A stretch of DNA of 5,996 nt from Terriglobia bacterium (lineage in GTDB: Bacteria > Acidobacteriota > Terriglobia > UBA7540): NCBI GenBank assembly GCA_030040515.1, contig JASHTO010000609.1, positions 1 through 5,996 on the forward strand, written 5' to 3'. The notes under the pieces are model-generated. The model saw nothing but the letters and a program-made list of their open reading frames with translations. It was not told the DNA's origin and did not search any database. Each line of letters begins with the position of its first letter. Within the stretch, counting starts at the first letter, position 1. The position numbers and the translations under genes are program-made. Positions 1 to 5,996 of this stretch are shown piece by piece.

Positions 1-15
1 CAGCGCAGCGCGGCC

Positions 16-98
16 TCCGTTGGGCCTGCCCTCCGCTGCGCCCTAAGCGCTCCGCCCTTCGGGCTCCGCAGGGCTCCGCTCCGGGCAGGCCCAACGGA
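16..98. repeat. GC-rich inverted repeat (REP-like), possible long hairpin
   Basis: The arms TCCGTTGGGCCTGCCC (16-31) and GGGCAGGCCCAACGGA (83-98) are perfect 16-base reverse complements. The 51-base interior is GC-rich and contains three copies of GCTCCGC (49-55, 63-69, 73-79) and a small inner stem GCCC/GGGC (54-57 with 61-64). No T tract follows on either strand, so it does not look like a classic intrinsic terminator. It resembles extragenic palindromic elements found in many copies in some genomes, but copy number cannot be judged from one window. The DNA before position 16 is also GC-rich and could be the edge of a larger element or the end of an upstream region. Confidence 0.75.
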
Positions 99-142
99 AA
101 AGCAAAAACCAGAACCAGAGAGGAAAAACACAAACCAAACGA

Positions 143-194
143 AAAGGGGACACTTCTAATGAGCTAAGAAAGGGGACATTTCTAAAGAGCTTTG
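143..194. repeat. Tandem pair of 26-base repeats, possible IS end remnant
   Basis: Units 143-168 and 169-194 lie head to tail with an exact 26-base period and match at 22 of 26 positions. Each begins AAAGGGGACA and contains TTCTAA and GAGCT. The second unit continues into TTTGACA, ending at 197. Read on the minus strand, the block starts TGTCAAAGCTC, a TG...CA type terminus followed by repeated subterminal units. That layout is known for ends of IS21-family elements, where the repeats bind the transposase. No transposase gene and no second end lie in the window, so if this is an IS end it is either a solo remnant or the right boundary of an element extending leftward. The repeat is certain; the IS assignment is inference. 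Confidence 0.7.
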
Positions 195-214
195 ACATCA
201 CATCTTCTCTGAGT

Positions 215-243
215 TTGCAGGAGGATGATTACTCCATTATACT
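215..243 (+). promoter_or_regulatory. Putative sigma-70-type promoter for the membrane protein gene
   Basis: TTGCAG (215-220) and TATACT (238-243) are separated by 17 bases, the ideal spacing. The -10 box matches 5 of 6 consensus positions and the -35 box matches 3 of 6. Transcription would start near 250, leaving an untranslated leader of roughly 38 bases before the start codon at 288. Short AT-rich boxes can occur by chance, so this is only a candidate. Confidence 0.35.
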
Positions 244-287
244 CACACCATCAATCCCCGGGACTCCGTTAGCGCCAAAGGAGGCAT

Positions 288-965
288 ATGAACGGAACAA
301 GTTCAAAGGTCAGCATCGGCAGCCTGGTTTTGATCCCTGCCCTGATCACGCTGGCGATCACCATTCTGCGGCTGGTGGGAGAATTGGAGGGATGGTCGCG
401 GCTTTTCTTCAGCAGAGCGCCTGGAGGCGGCATGGCCATTGTGGGCATCTCCTGGCTCCCCATCATCTTCGGACCTTATTTTGCCTGGAAGCTGGCTACA
501 GCGAATGAGGGTCCCTCCAGCAACGGCAAAGCCATCGGGATGTGCGTCGTGGGATTCGTGGTGTTTTTCCTGGGCGCTGTGGCATTTGGAATTGGTTTCA
601 ACAAGCACATAACCGCCTTGCTTCTTCTGGGCTTAGTGCTTGAGCTGGCGTCCGCCTTTATCCCGCGGCTGGGATGGCGCGCGCTGGGGAACGCATTGCT
701 GGTGTACGCCTTCGCCGCGCGCATCCCCGTGGTTGTGGTGATGTTCATTGCCATGAGCGCGGATGGCGGCCAGGGTTGGGGCACGCACTACGACGTTACG
801 ACGCCAGGCTTCGTGGTGACATCGTTTGCTCAAAAGTTCATTGACCTGGCCGTGCTTCCGCAGATGAGCCTTTGGATTGGGTGGACCGTCATCGTGGGCG
901 GGCTGCTCGGGAGCATCTACGCCGCCGCGTTCGTCCGTCGAACCGCTTCGCAGCCGGCGGCATGA
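288..965 (+). CDS. Uncharacterised multi-pass membrane protein (225 aa)
   Basis: I do not recognise a family. The start ATG is preceded by AAAGGAGG (277-284), a very strong Shine-Dalgarno sequence at slightly short spacing, and no in-frame start lies just upstream. The protein has about five or six hydrophobic segments, near residues 10-31, 49-70, 83-104, 108-125, 132-156 and 194-215. A short, mostly polar loop near 157-173 is rich in Gly, Asp and His (it contains GWGTHYD) and separates the last two helices. The C-terminal tail carries two arginines, and under the positive-inside rule this would put it in the cytoplasm. There is no cleavable signal peptide and no clear catalytic or transporter motif. 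It is an inner-membrane protein of unknown role. The next gene starts about 260 bases later, so it is probably transcribed alone. Confidence 0.8.
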   Translation: MNGTSSKVSIGSLVLIPALITLAITILRLVGELEGWSRLFFSRAPGGGMAIVGISWLPIIFGPYFAWKLATANEGPSSNGKAIGMCVVGFVVFFLGAVAFGIGFNKHITALLLLGLVLELASAFIPRLGWRALGNALLVYAFAARIPVVVVMFIAMSADGGQGWGTHYDVTTPGFVVTSFAQKFIDLAVLPQMSLWIGWTVIVGGLLGSIYAAAFVRRTASQPAA

Positions 966-1229
966 AACTAAGATCGCTCTCCTCCCGCGCCTGAGGTCTC
1001 GCAACATGTCGGGCGCCTGTGGCTCGATACAGGTTTCGGAAACGGGGCTGTGCTCCCTCCCCTCAGCGATCGTGATTTCGCGCCATATTGCTCAACTGGA
1101 GTTGCGCAACTGCCTTCCAAAAATGTTCTCCCTTCTGAATGAGCGAGGAAAACCCTTTTGCCCGAGCGCATAATCTAAGGGCCAGATGGGGCGGGGCTGA
1201 ACCGCAAATCATGTGATTGGGGAATTTTG
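966..1229. other. Intergenic spacer before the propeller gene
   Basis: This 264-base gap has no convincing gene. It holds a small alternating palindrome at 1093-1111 (listed separately) and a CATAAT hexamer at 1169-1174 that could be a -10 box for the downstream gene, though no good -35 box sits 16-18 bases upstream. A weak 5-base stem (CCTGT at 1016-1020 with ACAGG at 1029-1033) has no T run after it, so I see no clear terminator for the membrane protein gene. Confidence 0.5.
1093..1111. repeat. Alternating CAACT/AGTTG palindrome, possible operator
   Basis: The sequence reads CAACT-GG-AGTTG-CG-CAACT. Its right part, AGTTGCGCAACT (1100-1111), is a perfect 12-base palindrome, and the first two arms form a second 5-base inverted repeat sharing the middle arm. 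It lies about 120 bases before the propeller gene start and about 60 bases before the CATAAT hexamer. A regulator binding site is possible, but chance cannot be excluded. Confidence 0.3.
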
Positions 1230-3401
1230 ATGCGGCAGGTGACTCAATCGGGCGCGGCCTTTGGCAAATTATCACTCGCACTGCGCGTGACGACCCGGGT
1301 GGTCCTGTTGGTCTGCCTCTTTGCGCTGCCTTCGTGGGGCCAGGATGTTTTGACCTACCACAATGATACTGCTCGCACCGGCCAAAATCTGAACGAGACG
1401 ACTCTAACGCCAGCGAACGTGAACTCCTCGCAGTTTGGAAAACTCTTCCAACTCAGTGTGGACGGCAAAGTGGACGCGCAGCCGCTCTACGCCTCATCGG
1501 TCGCCATTCCCGGCCAGGGAACTCCCAACGTGCTTTACGTGGCCACTGAGAACGACAGCGTTTACGCCTTCAATGCGAACAATGGCGCGCAACTCTGGCA
1601 GGTTTCGCTCATCGGGCCGGGCGAAACCACTTCCGACAATCACGGTTGCACGCAGATAACGCCGGAAATTGGAATCACCTCCACGCCCGTCATCGACCGC
1701 ACGAGCGGGCCGAATGGAGCCATCTACGTTGTCAGCATGACCAAGGACTCCTCTTCGGCCTACCATCAGCGGCTCCATGCGCTGGACATGACCACCGGCG
1801 CGGAGTTATTCGGCGGCCCGACGGAAGTGCAGGCCAGCTATCCCGGCAAGGGCGCCAACTCCAATGGCACGAACGTCATCTTCGATCCCGGACAGTATGC
1901 GGAACGGGCGGGCCTTTTGCTGTTGAATCACGTGATTTACACCGCGTGGACATCTCATTGCGACTTTACCCCCTATACCGGATGGATCATCGCGTACAAC
2001 GAAAGCACTCTCAGCCAGGTCAATGTTCTCAACCTCACGCCAAACGGCAGCGAGGGTTCAATCTGGATGAGCGGTGGGGGGCTGGCGGCGGATTCAAACG
2101 GAAATATATACCCGTTGATGGCGAACGGCACGTTTGACACGACGCTCAATTCGTCAGGATTCCCCTCGCAGGGCGATTACGGGAATGCGATGGTCAAAAT
2201 CTCTACGGCGAACGGCGGCCTGGCGGTGGCCGATTATTTCACCATGTCGGCCACCGTAGCCGAATCCAATGCGGACGAGGACCTGGGCTCCGGCGGCGCG
2301 CTGCTTCTGCCGGACATGACGGATGCAAATGGCGTGACGCACCAGTTGGCCGTGGGAGCGGGAAAAGACCAGACGCTTTATCTTGCCGACCGCAACAACA
2401 TGGGGAAGTTCAATTCTACCTCTGACAACATTTACCAGGAATTGCCGGGATCTCTCCCCGGAGGAATTTGGGGAAACCCTGCTTATTTCAATGGATGGCT
2501 CTACTACGGGCCGGTGGGCTCCAACCTGATGGCTTTTCAGTTCTCCAACGCGCTGCTCCAGACTTCTCCCGTCTCGTCCACCGCCACGACCTTTGCTTAC
2601 CCCGGAGCAACTCCCAGCATCTCCGCCAATGGCGCAAGCAACGGCATTGTTTGGGCGACGGAAAACACCACCCCCGCCATCCTGCACGCTTACGCCGCCA
2701 ATAACCTTTCCAATGAGCTCTACAACAGCAATCAAGCGGGAACGCGCGACCAGTTCGGAGCGGGAAACAAATTCATCACGCCGACTATTGCCAATGGACA
2801 AGTGTTTGTGGGAACAACCACGGGCGTGGGTGTGTTTGGATTGTTGGGCTCAGTGGTGGATTTCGTTTTGTCCGTGAGCGGAGGGAATCCGGCTTCCGCG
2901 ACGGTGTCGCCGGGGCAGACTGCCCAATATTCGCTGAGCGTGGCGGCCGAGGGAGAATTCGATCAAGCCATTTCATTTGCCTGCACAGGCGCGCCGGCCG
3001 GGGCAACATGCACGGTTTCGCCCACTTCGGCCACTCCCAGCGGGAGTTCCTCCATTGCGCTGGCCGTGAGCGTTGCCACAACGGCTGCGGGGATGCCCGG
3101 TTGGCGAGGGTTCGGCCCGGTCGGTCCACTGAAGTTGATGAGCATCATCGAGGCCCTCGTGGCGCTGTCGTTTGCAGTCCTGACCATCGCAAGGCGCGGG
3201 CGCCGGCGGGCTTACGCCATGCTGGCGGCGGGCGCGCTTGCCTTGGCCACGGGCGCGGCCGCGTGCAGCGGCTCCACACCCATGAGCAGCGCCAATTCCG
3301 GCACCCCCGCCGGGACATACAATTTGACCGTCACCGGCACATCAACCTCGGGAACGACCACCCTCACCCACAGCGTCACGCTCCAACTCATCGTGAGCTG
3401 A
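1230..3401 (+). CDS. Secreted PQQ-like beta-propeller protein with membrane-hairpin-split Ig-like C-terminus
   Basis: I chose ATG 1230 (723 aa) over the overlapping TTG at 1227; GGGGAA (1219-1224) is a modest ribosome binding site for it. Residues 1-37 form a signal peptide with a long n-region and a hydrophobic core near 24-34, probably cut before Q38. Residues 38 to about 540 look like a PQQ-like beta-propeller: examples are NVLYVATENDSVYAFNANNG (100-119, then AQLWQV), IYVVS...HALDMTTGAELF (about 165-194), DEDLGSGG (349-356) and DQTLYLADRNN (380-390). No catalytic quinoprotein dehydrogenase signature is evident, so it may be a structural or binding propeller rather than an enzyme. Residues 544-620 begin an Ig-like domain with a likely disulfide C585-C594. 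Residues 621-690 insert two hydrophobic segments (about 634-654 and 661-678) around RRGRRR (655-660), followed by C679. Residues 691-723 (starting GTPAGTYNLTVTG) supply the last Ig strands. The likely location is the periplasm or cell surface, held by the hairpin. The natural ligand is unknown. Confidence 0.85.
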   Translation: MRQVTQSGAAFGKLSLALRVTTRVVLLVCLFALPSWGQDVLTYHNDTARTGQNLNETTLTPANVNSSQFGKLFQLSVDGKVDAQPLYASSVAIPGQGTPNVLYVATENDSVYAFNANNGAQLWQVSLIGPGETTSDNHGCTQITPEIGITSTPVIDRTSGPNGAIYVVSMTKDSSSAYHQRLHALDMTTGAELFGGPTEVQASYPGKGANSNGTNVIFDPGQYAERAGLLLLNHVIYTAWTSHCDFTPYTGWIIAYNESTLSQVNVLNLTPNGSEGSIWMSGGGLAADSNGNIYPLMANGTFDTTLNSSGFPSQGDYGNAMVKISTANGGLAVADYFTMSATVAESNADEDLGSGGALLLPDMTDANGVTHQLAVGAGKDQTLYLADRNNMGKFNSTSDNIYQELPGSLPGGIWGNPAYFNGWLYYGPVGSNLMAFQFSNALLQTSPVSSTATTFAYPGATPSISANGASNGIVWATENTTPAILHAYAANNLSNELYNSNQAGTRDQFGAGNKFITPTIANGQVFVGTTTGVGVFGLLGSVVDFVLSVSGGNPASATVSPGQTAQYSLSVAAEGEFDQAISFACTGAPAGATCTVSPTSATPSGSSSIALAVSVATTAAGMPGWRGFGPVGPLKLMSIIEALVALSFAVLTIARRGRRRAYAMLAAGALALATGAAACSGSTPMSSANSGTPAGTYNLTVTGTSTSGTTTLTHSVTLQLIVS

Positions 3402-3604
3402 CGCGGGTACAAAGAGATGGCCTCGCACATCGGGGAATTCCTGAATGCTCGGCAGCGACAGCAACGGATATGCAAACGGAAAATCGCCTTAAGAACGATT
3501 GAGACGAATGAACTCTCCCCGCGTCTAATTCGTTATAATGGGTAACCCTGCCGTCAAGGCGAATCTGCATAACACTTGATGAATTCAAGCAGCACGGAGC
3601 GTTT
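3402..3604. other. Intergenic spacer between propeller and M16 genes
   Basis: This spacer of about 200 bases holds the TATAAT box listed separately. A weak stem, AATCG (3482-3486) with CGATT (3496-3500), has a 9-base loop and no following T tract, so it is a poor terminator. No small gene stands out. Confidence 0.5.
3534..3539 (+). promoter_or_regulatory. Putative -10 box (TATAAT) for the M16 gene pair
   Basis: An exact TATAAT lies 65 bases before the start codon at 3605, predicting a transcript start near 3546 and a leader of about 59 bases. The expected -35 position (about 3511-3516, AACTCT) does not match consensus, and a TTGAGA at 3499-3504 is too far away (29 bases). The box may depend on an activator or be a sigma-70 promoter with a weak -35. 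The surrounding DNA is GC-rich, which makes an exact match more notable. Confidence 0.45.
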
Positions 3605-4993
3605 ATGAAGCTTTGGCGATTGACCTTACTTCTAGCCGGTTTTCTGGGACTGGCGGGTGGCGCGCGCGCTGCGGAAGAATGGAAGGTGCCGGCGGTCACC
3701 AAAAAGCTGCCGAACGGCCTGGTGATGGTTGTGTCCGAGGACCACTCGGCGCCGACCTTTGGGCTCTGCATCTCCTACCGCATCGGATTTCGCCTGGAAC
3801 CGCCGGGCCACACCGGTTTCGCGCACCTGTTCGAGCACATGATGTTTGAAGGCACGCCCGACGCACCCAAAGGAACGTTTGACCGGGTAATCGAAGGCGG
3901 GGGCGGTTACGACAATGCCGACACGCGCTACGATTTCACCGAGTACGTTGACTCGGCGCCCACCTCCGCGCTCGAACCTGTGCTTTGGCTTGAGGCCGAC
4001 CGCCTGAAGACTCTCGATTTCGCTCCCGAGCACCTCGAAAACCAGCGCAAAGTGGTGGAGGAGGAAGTGCGCGTCAACGTGCTGAACCAGCCCTACGGCC
4101 TCTTCTTCGCCATCGATCTGCCGGGCAAGGCGTTCGACAAATTTCCCAACGCGCACAATTTCTACGGCGACTTCAAGGACCTGGACGCGGCGAAGATAGA
4201 GGACGTGGAAGCATTCTTTAAGCACTACTACGCGCCCAACAACGCCGTGATGGCGATTGCCGGCGACGTGACTCCGGCCGAAGTCTTCGCCAAGGTGGAA
4301 AAATATTTCGGCGGAATCGCTCCACGCCAAGTGCCGCCCAAGCCCGACCTCACCGAACCGCCCCAAACCGCCGAACGCCGCTCGACCGAGCAGGACAAAC
4401 TGGCGCGCGTGCCGGCGCTGGCCATCGGCTACCGCATGCCGCCGCGCCATTCGCACGACGCGGTAGTGGGTGCGCTGGTGGGCGAACTGCTCCACAACGG
4501 GCAGGCCTCCGTACTGTATCAGGCGCTGGTAAAGGAAAAGAAAGTTGCGCTCGATGTGAGCGGCGGCGTAAATTTTGTCTTCGGGAACCCCTTCGAATAC
4601 GACGGCCCAACGCTGCTGACCTCGTTCATCATCTATCCGCCGAATGTGAAGGAAGATGACCTGCTCGCCGCGTATGACGAGGCATTGAATGACCTCGCCA
4701 CGAAAGGCCCCAGCGCTGCAGCACTCGCGCGCATCAGCGCCAAAATGCAGTCGGACTGGTATTCAAACATGGAAGTTCCTGTCGACCGCGCTTCCCTACT
4801 CTCCCACGCCACGCTGCTGGACGGAACGCCTGACAGTGTGAATCAGGTTCCGGATGAACTGGCACGGGTGACGGCGGCGGAAGTGCAGAACTTTGCCCGA
4901 ACATATTTGGTGAAAACTCATCGCACCATCATCAATCGCGTCCCCGCGCAGGCCACTGCCAGCCTCGGCAGCGGCGAGAAGGGAGCCCGCTAA
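3605..4993 (+). CDS. M16 family zinc metallopeptidase, catalytic subunit (462 aa)
   Basis: This is an exported zinc peptidase of the pitrilysin/insulinase superfamily (M16), most like the short two-subunit M16B type. The start ATG has CGGAG (3595-3599) five bases upstream. Residues 1-22 form a signal peptide with K2, R5 and a Leu-rich core, cut near ARA|AEE, so it should act in the periplasm. The inverted zinc motif HxxEH is intact at H74, E77 and H78 (AHLFEHMMFEGT), and E154 in VVEEEVR lies 76 residues after H78, as expected for the third ligand. The middle part YYAPNNAVMAIAGDV (208-222) is the typical start of the second M16 domain segment. Where partner halves carry the Arg and Tyr of the R/Y pair, this protein has V309 and L316 (LVKEKKVALDV), so it probably needs the next gene's product for full activity. 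Its length fits one M16B subunit. The substrate is unknown; peptide degradation or processing in the envelope is likely. Confidence 0.93.
   Translation: MKLWRLTLLLAGFLGLAGGARAAEEWKVPAVTKKLPNGLVMVVSEDHSAPTFGLCISYRIGFRLEPPGHTGFAHLFEHMMFEGTPDAPKGTFDRVIEGGGGYDNADTRYDFTEYVDSAPTSALEPVLWLEADRLKTLDFAPEHLENQRKVVEEEVRVNVLNQPYGLFFAIDLPGKAFDKFPNAHNFYGDFKDLDAAKIEDVEAFFKHYYAPNNAVMAIAGDVTPAEVFAKVEKYFGGIAPRQVPPKPDLTEPPQTAERRSTEQDKLARVPALAIGYRMPPRHSHDAVVGALVGELLHNGQASVLYQALVKEKKVALDVSGGVNFVFGNPFEYDGPTLLTSFIIYPPNVKEDDLLAAYDEALNDLATKGPSAAALARISAKMQSDWYSNMEVPVDRASLLSHATLLDGTPDSVNQVPDELARVTAAEVQNFARTYLVKTHRTIINRVPAQATASLGSGEKGAR
4977..4985 (+). promoter_or_regulatory. Ribosome binding site deciding the start of the second M16 gene
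   Basis: AGAAGGGAG ends seven bases before ATG 4993, within the last codons of the upstream gene. It supports the start that overlaps the upstream stop (TAATG) over the in-frame ATG at 5095, which has no comparable site. Confidence 0.6.
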
Positions 4994-5996
4994 TGATCGT
5001 GAATTCGCGATCCAGTTTATCTCATTCCACCCGGTCGCCTCGGGCGGGTAAAGGGGCCGGGAGTGAAGTTGTCCGGTTCCCAGCAATTTTCGCCATGTTT
5101 TGTTTGACGCTTTTTACCGCAGCCCATCTCCAGGCCGCCGAAAAGGAAAAACCTCTACCCAAGGACCTGCCTGCCTACGGAGAACTAAAGCCGTTTGTTG
5201 CACCGCAGGTAACAACGCAAACACTGCCGAATGGCATGATGCTTTGGTTCGTCGCACGCCCGGGATTTCCAAAGGTTTCTTATACGCTGGCCGTGCGGGG
5301 CGGCATGTCGGCCGATCCTCGGGATCTCCCCGGTCTTGCGGATTTGATGGTTGCGACGGTCGACCAGGGAACGACCACTCGCAATGCCCGGCAGATCGCC
5401 GAGGAATTGCAGGCGGCGGGCGGCGATCTGAATGGCAGCGCGGGGGTTGAAGCCATCGTGATCAACACCAGCGTGCTTTCAATAAAAGCTACAGCGGGAC
5501 TCGCCGTGCTCGCTGACATCGCGCAAAACGCCACCTTTCCCGACAGCGAGGTGGAATTGGCCAAACGCAACGCCGCCGACCACCTTCAGCAGCAGGAGGC
5601 CGACCCTCAGTTTCTGGCGAGCCGTGCCTTGGCCCGCGCCCTCTTCAGGCAGCACCCCTACGCCGTGACTTCCATCACGCAGGATACCATCGCCAAAGCC
5701 ACCGCGCAGGAACTGCGAACCGAGTACGCGCGGCGATTCCGGCCGGACCAGGCACTGCTAGTAGTGGTGGGAGATTTCGATTCCGCCAAAATGGCAAGCA
5801 CGTGCCAATCACTTTTCGCCCGCTGGGCCCCGCCTGCCACTCTCCCCGCGCCTCCCGTGGAGAAACCCACATTCGTTCCACCTCATGCGGTCTTCTTCGT
5901 CAATCGACCCGATTCCGTACAGACGACCATCGCCCTCGCGTCACTCGCTCCGGCGGAGGGAAGCCCTGACTACGCCGCGGTTCGAGTGGCAAATGC
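4993..5996 (+). CDS. M16 family peptidase-like protein, non-catalytic subunit (partial, runs off the window)
   Basis: The frame is open from ATG 4993 to the window end (334 codons, no stop), so the C-terminal part is missing. The ATG overlaps the upstream stop by one base, implying translational coupling. The N-terminus is long: about 30 polar residues, then a hydrophobic stretch (about 29-44), with likely cleavage near LQA|AEK (A48), so export to the periplasm is expected. M16 features are clear: VTTQTLPNGMMLWFV (about 73-87), then RGGMSADPRDLPGLADL, then FRPDQALLVVVGDFD marking the second domain segment. At the zinc motif, GLADLMVATVDQGT aligns with the usual GLAHFLEHMLFKGT, so the ligands His, Glu and His are replaced by D117, V120 and A121. 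The site of the distal Glu (about residue 197) reads ADHLQQ. It therefore cannot bind catalytic zinc in the usual way and is most likely the partner of the preceding peptidase. The family knowledge predicts an Arg/Tyr pair further downstream, beyond this window. Confidence 0.9.
   Translation, partial: MIVNSRSSLSHSTRSPRAGKGAGSEVVRFPAIFAMFCLTLFTAAHLQAAEKEKPLPKDLPAYGELKPFVAPQVTTQTLPNGMMLWFVARPGFPKVSYTLAVRGGMSADPRDLPGLADLMVATVDQGTTTRNARQIAEELQAAGGDLNGSAGVEAIVINTSVLSIKATAGLAVLADIAQNATFPDSEVELAKRNAADHLQQQEADPQFLASRALARALFRQHPYAVTSITQDTIAKATAQELRTEYARRFRPDQALLVVVGDFDSAKMASTCQSLFARWAPPATLPAPPVEKPTFVPPHAVFFVNRPDSVQTTIALASLAPAEGSPDYAAVRVAN

Noticed and set aside
1..200. CRISPR array
   Set aside because: There are only two repeat units, directly adjacent and without spacers, and no cas genes are present.
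192..220. Promoter using the perfect TTGACA at 192-197
   Set aside because: At 15-19 bases downstream there is no acceptable -10 box (best are TTGCAG or TTTGCA). The TTGCAG/TATACT pair fits better.
877..1173. Plus-strand open frame across the end of the membrane protein gene and the spacer
   Set aside because: It overlaps the real gene in another frame, has no ribosome binding site of note and no recognisable protein features.
1227..1229. TTG start for the propeller protein
   Set aside because: An ATG follows immediately in the same frame and is better spaced from GGGGAA; the TTG would add a single residue.
2154..2801. Minus-strand open frame of 215 codons
   Set aside because: It is antisense to the propeller coding region, with low-complexity Arg/Gly/Val-rich translation and no supporting start signals.
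3632..4495. Long open frame (287 codons) on the minus strand
   Set aside because: It lies fully inside the M16 gene, whose protein has clear family motifs; its translation is rich in Arg, Val and His with no recognisable domain, typical of antisense frames in GC-rich DNA.
5095..5097. Internal ATG as start of the second M16 protein
   Set aside because: It would start within the hydrophobic segment with no positive n-region and lacks a ribosome binding site, whereas ATG 4993 has AGAAGGGAG and overlaps the upstream stop.

Overview
The window looks like chromosomal DNA from a GC-rich Gram-negative bacterium, most likely an acidobacterium (Terriglobia-like). That placement is an inference. It rests on the style of the PQQ-like propeller protein, which ends in an Ig-like domain broken by a membrane hairpin, on the paired exported M16 peptidases, and on the repeat-rich leader. 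No rRNA or other marker gene is present to confirm it. All four genes are on the + strand.

Region by region: (a) 1-287 has no gene. It holds a GC-rich inverted repeat with perfect 16-base arms (16-31 and 83-98), a 73-base stretch without a single T (81-153), two tandem 26-base repeat units (143-194) that resemble the end of an insertion sequence, and a plausible promoter. (b) 288-965 encodes an unrecognised membrane protein of 225 residues with a strong ribosome binding site. (c) 966-1229 is intergenic, with a small alternating palindrome. (d) 1230-3401 encodes a secreted or surface-anchored PQQ-like beta-propeller protein of 723 residues. (e) 3402-3604 is intergenic and contains an exact TATAAT box. 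(f) 3605-4993 encodes an M16 zinc peptidase with an intact HxxEH motif. (g) 4993 to the window end encodes the 5' part of a second M16 protein whose zinc site is lost.

The two M16 genes overlap by one base (TAATG) and are almost certainly one transcription and translation unit. The first has the zinc ligands but lacks the arginine/tyrosine pair normally found in the partner half; the second lacks the zinc ligands. Together they fit a two-subunit M16B peptidase acting in the periplasm. The propeller gene and the membrane-protein gene each have their own upstream spacer and show no clear functional link to the peptidases. Nothing here amounts to a convincing new defence or mobile system. The most distinctive items are the split Ig-like domain of the propeller protein, the complementary M16 pair and the repeat module at the left edge.
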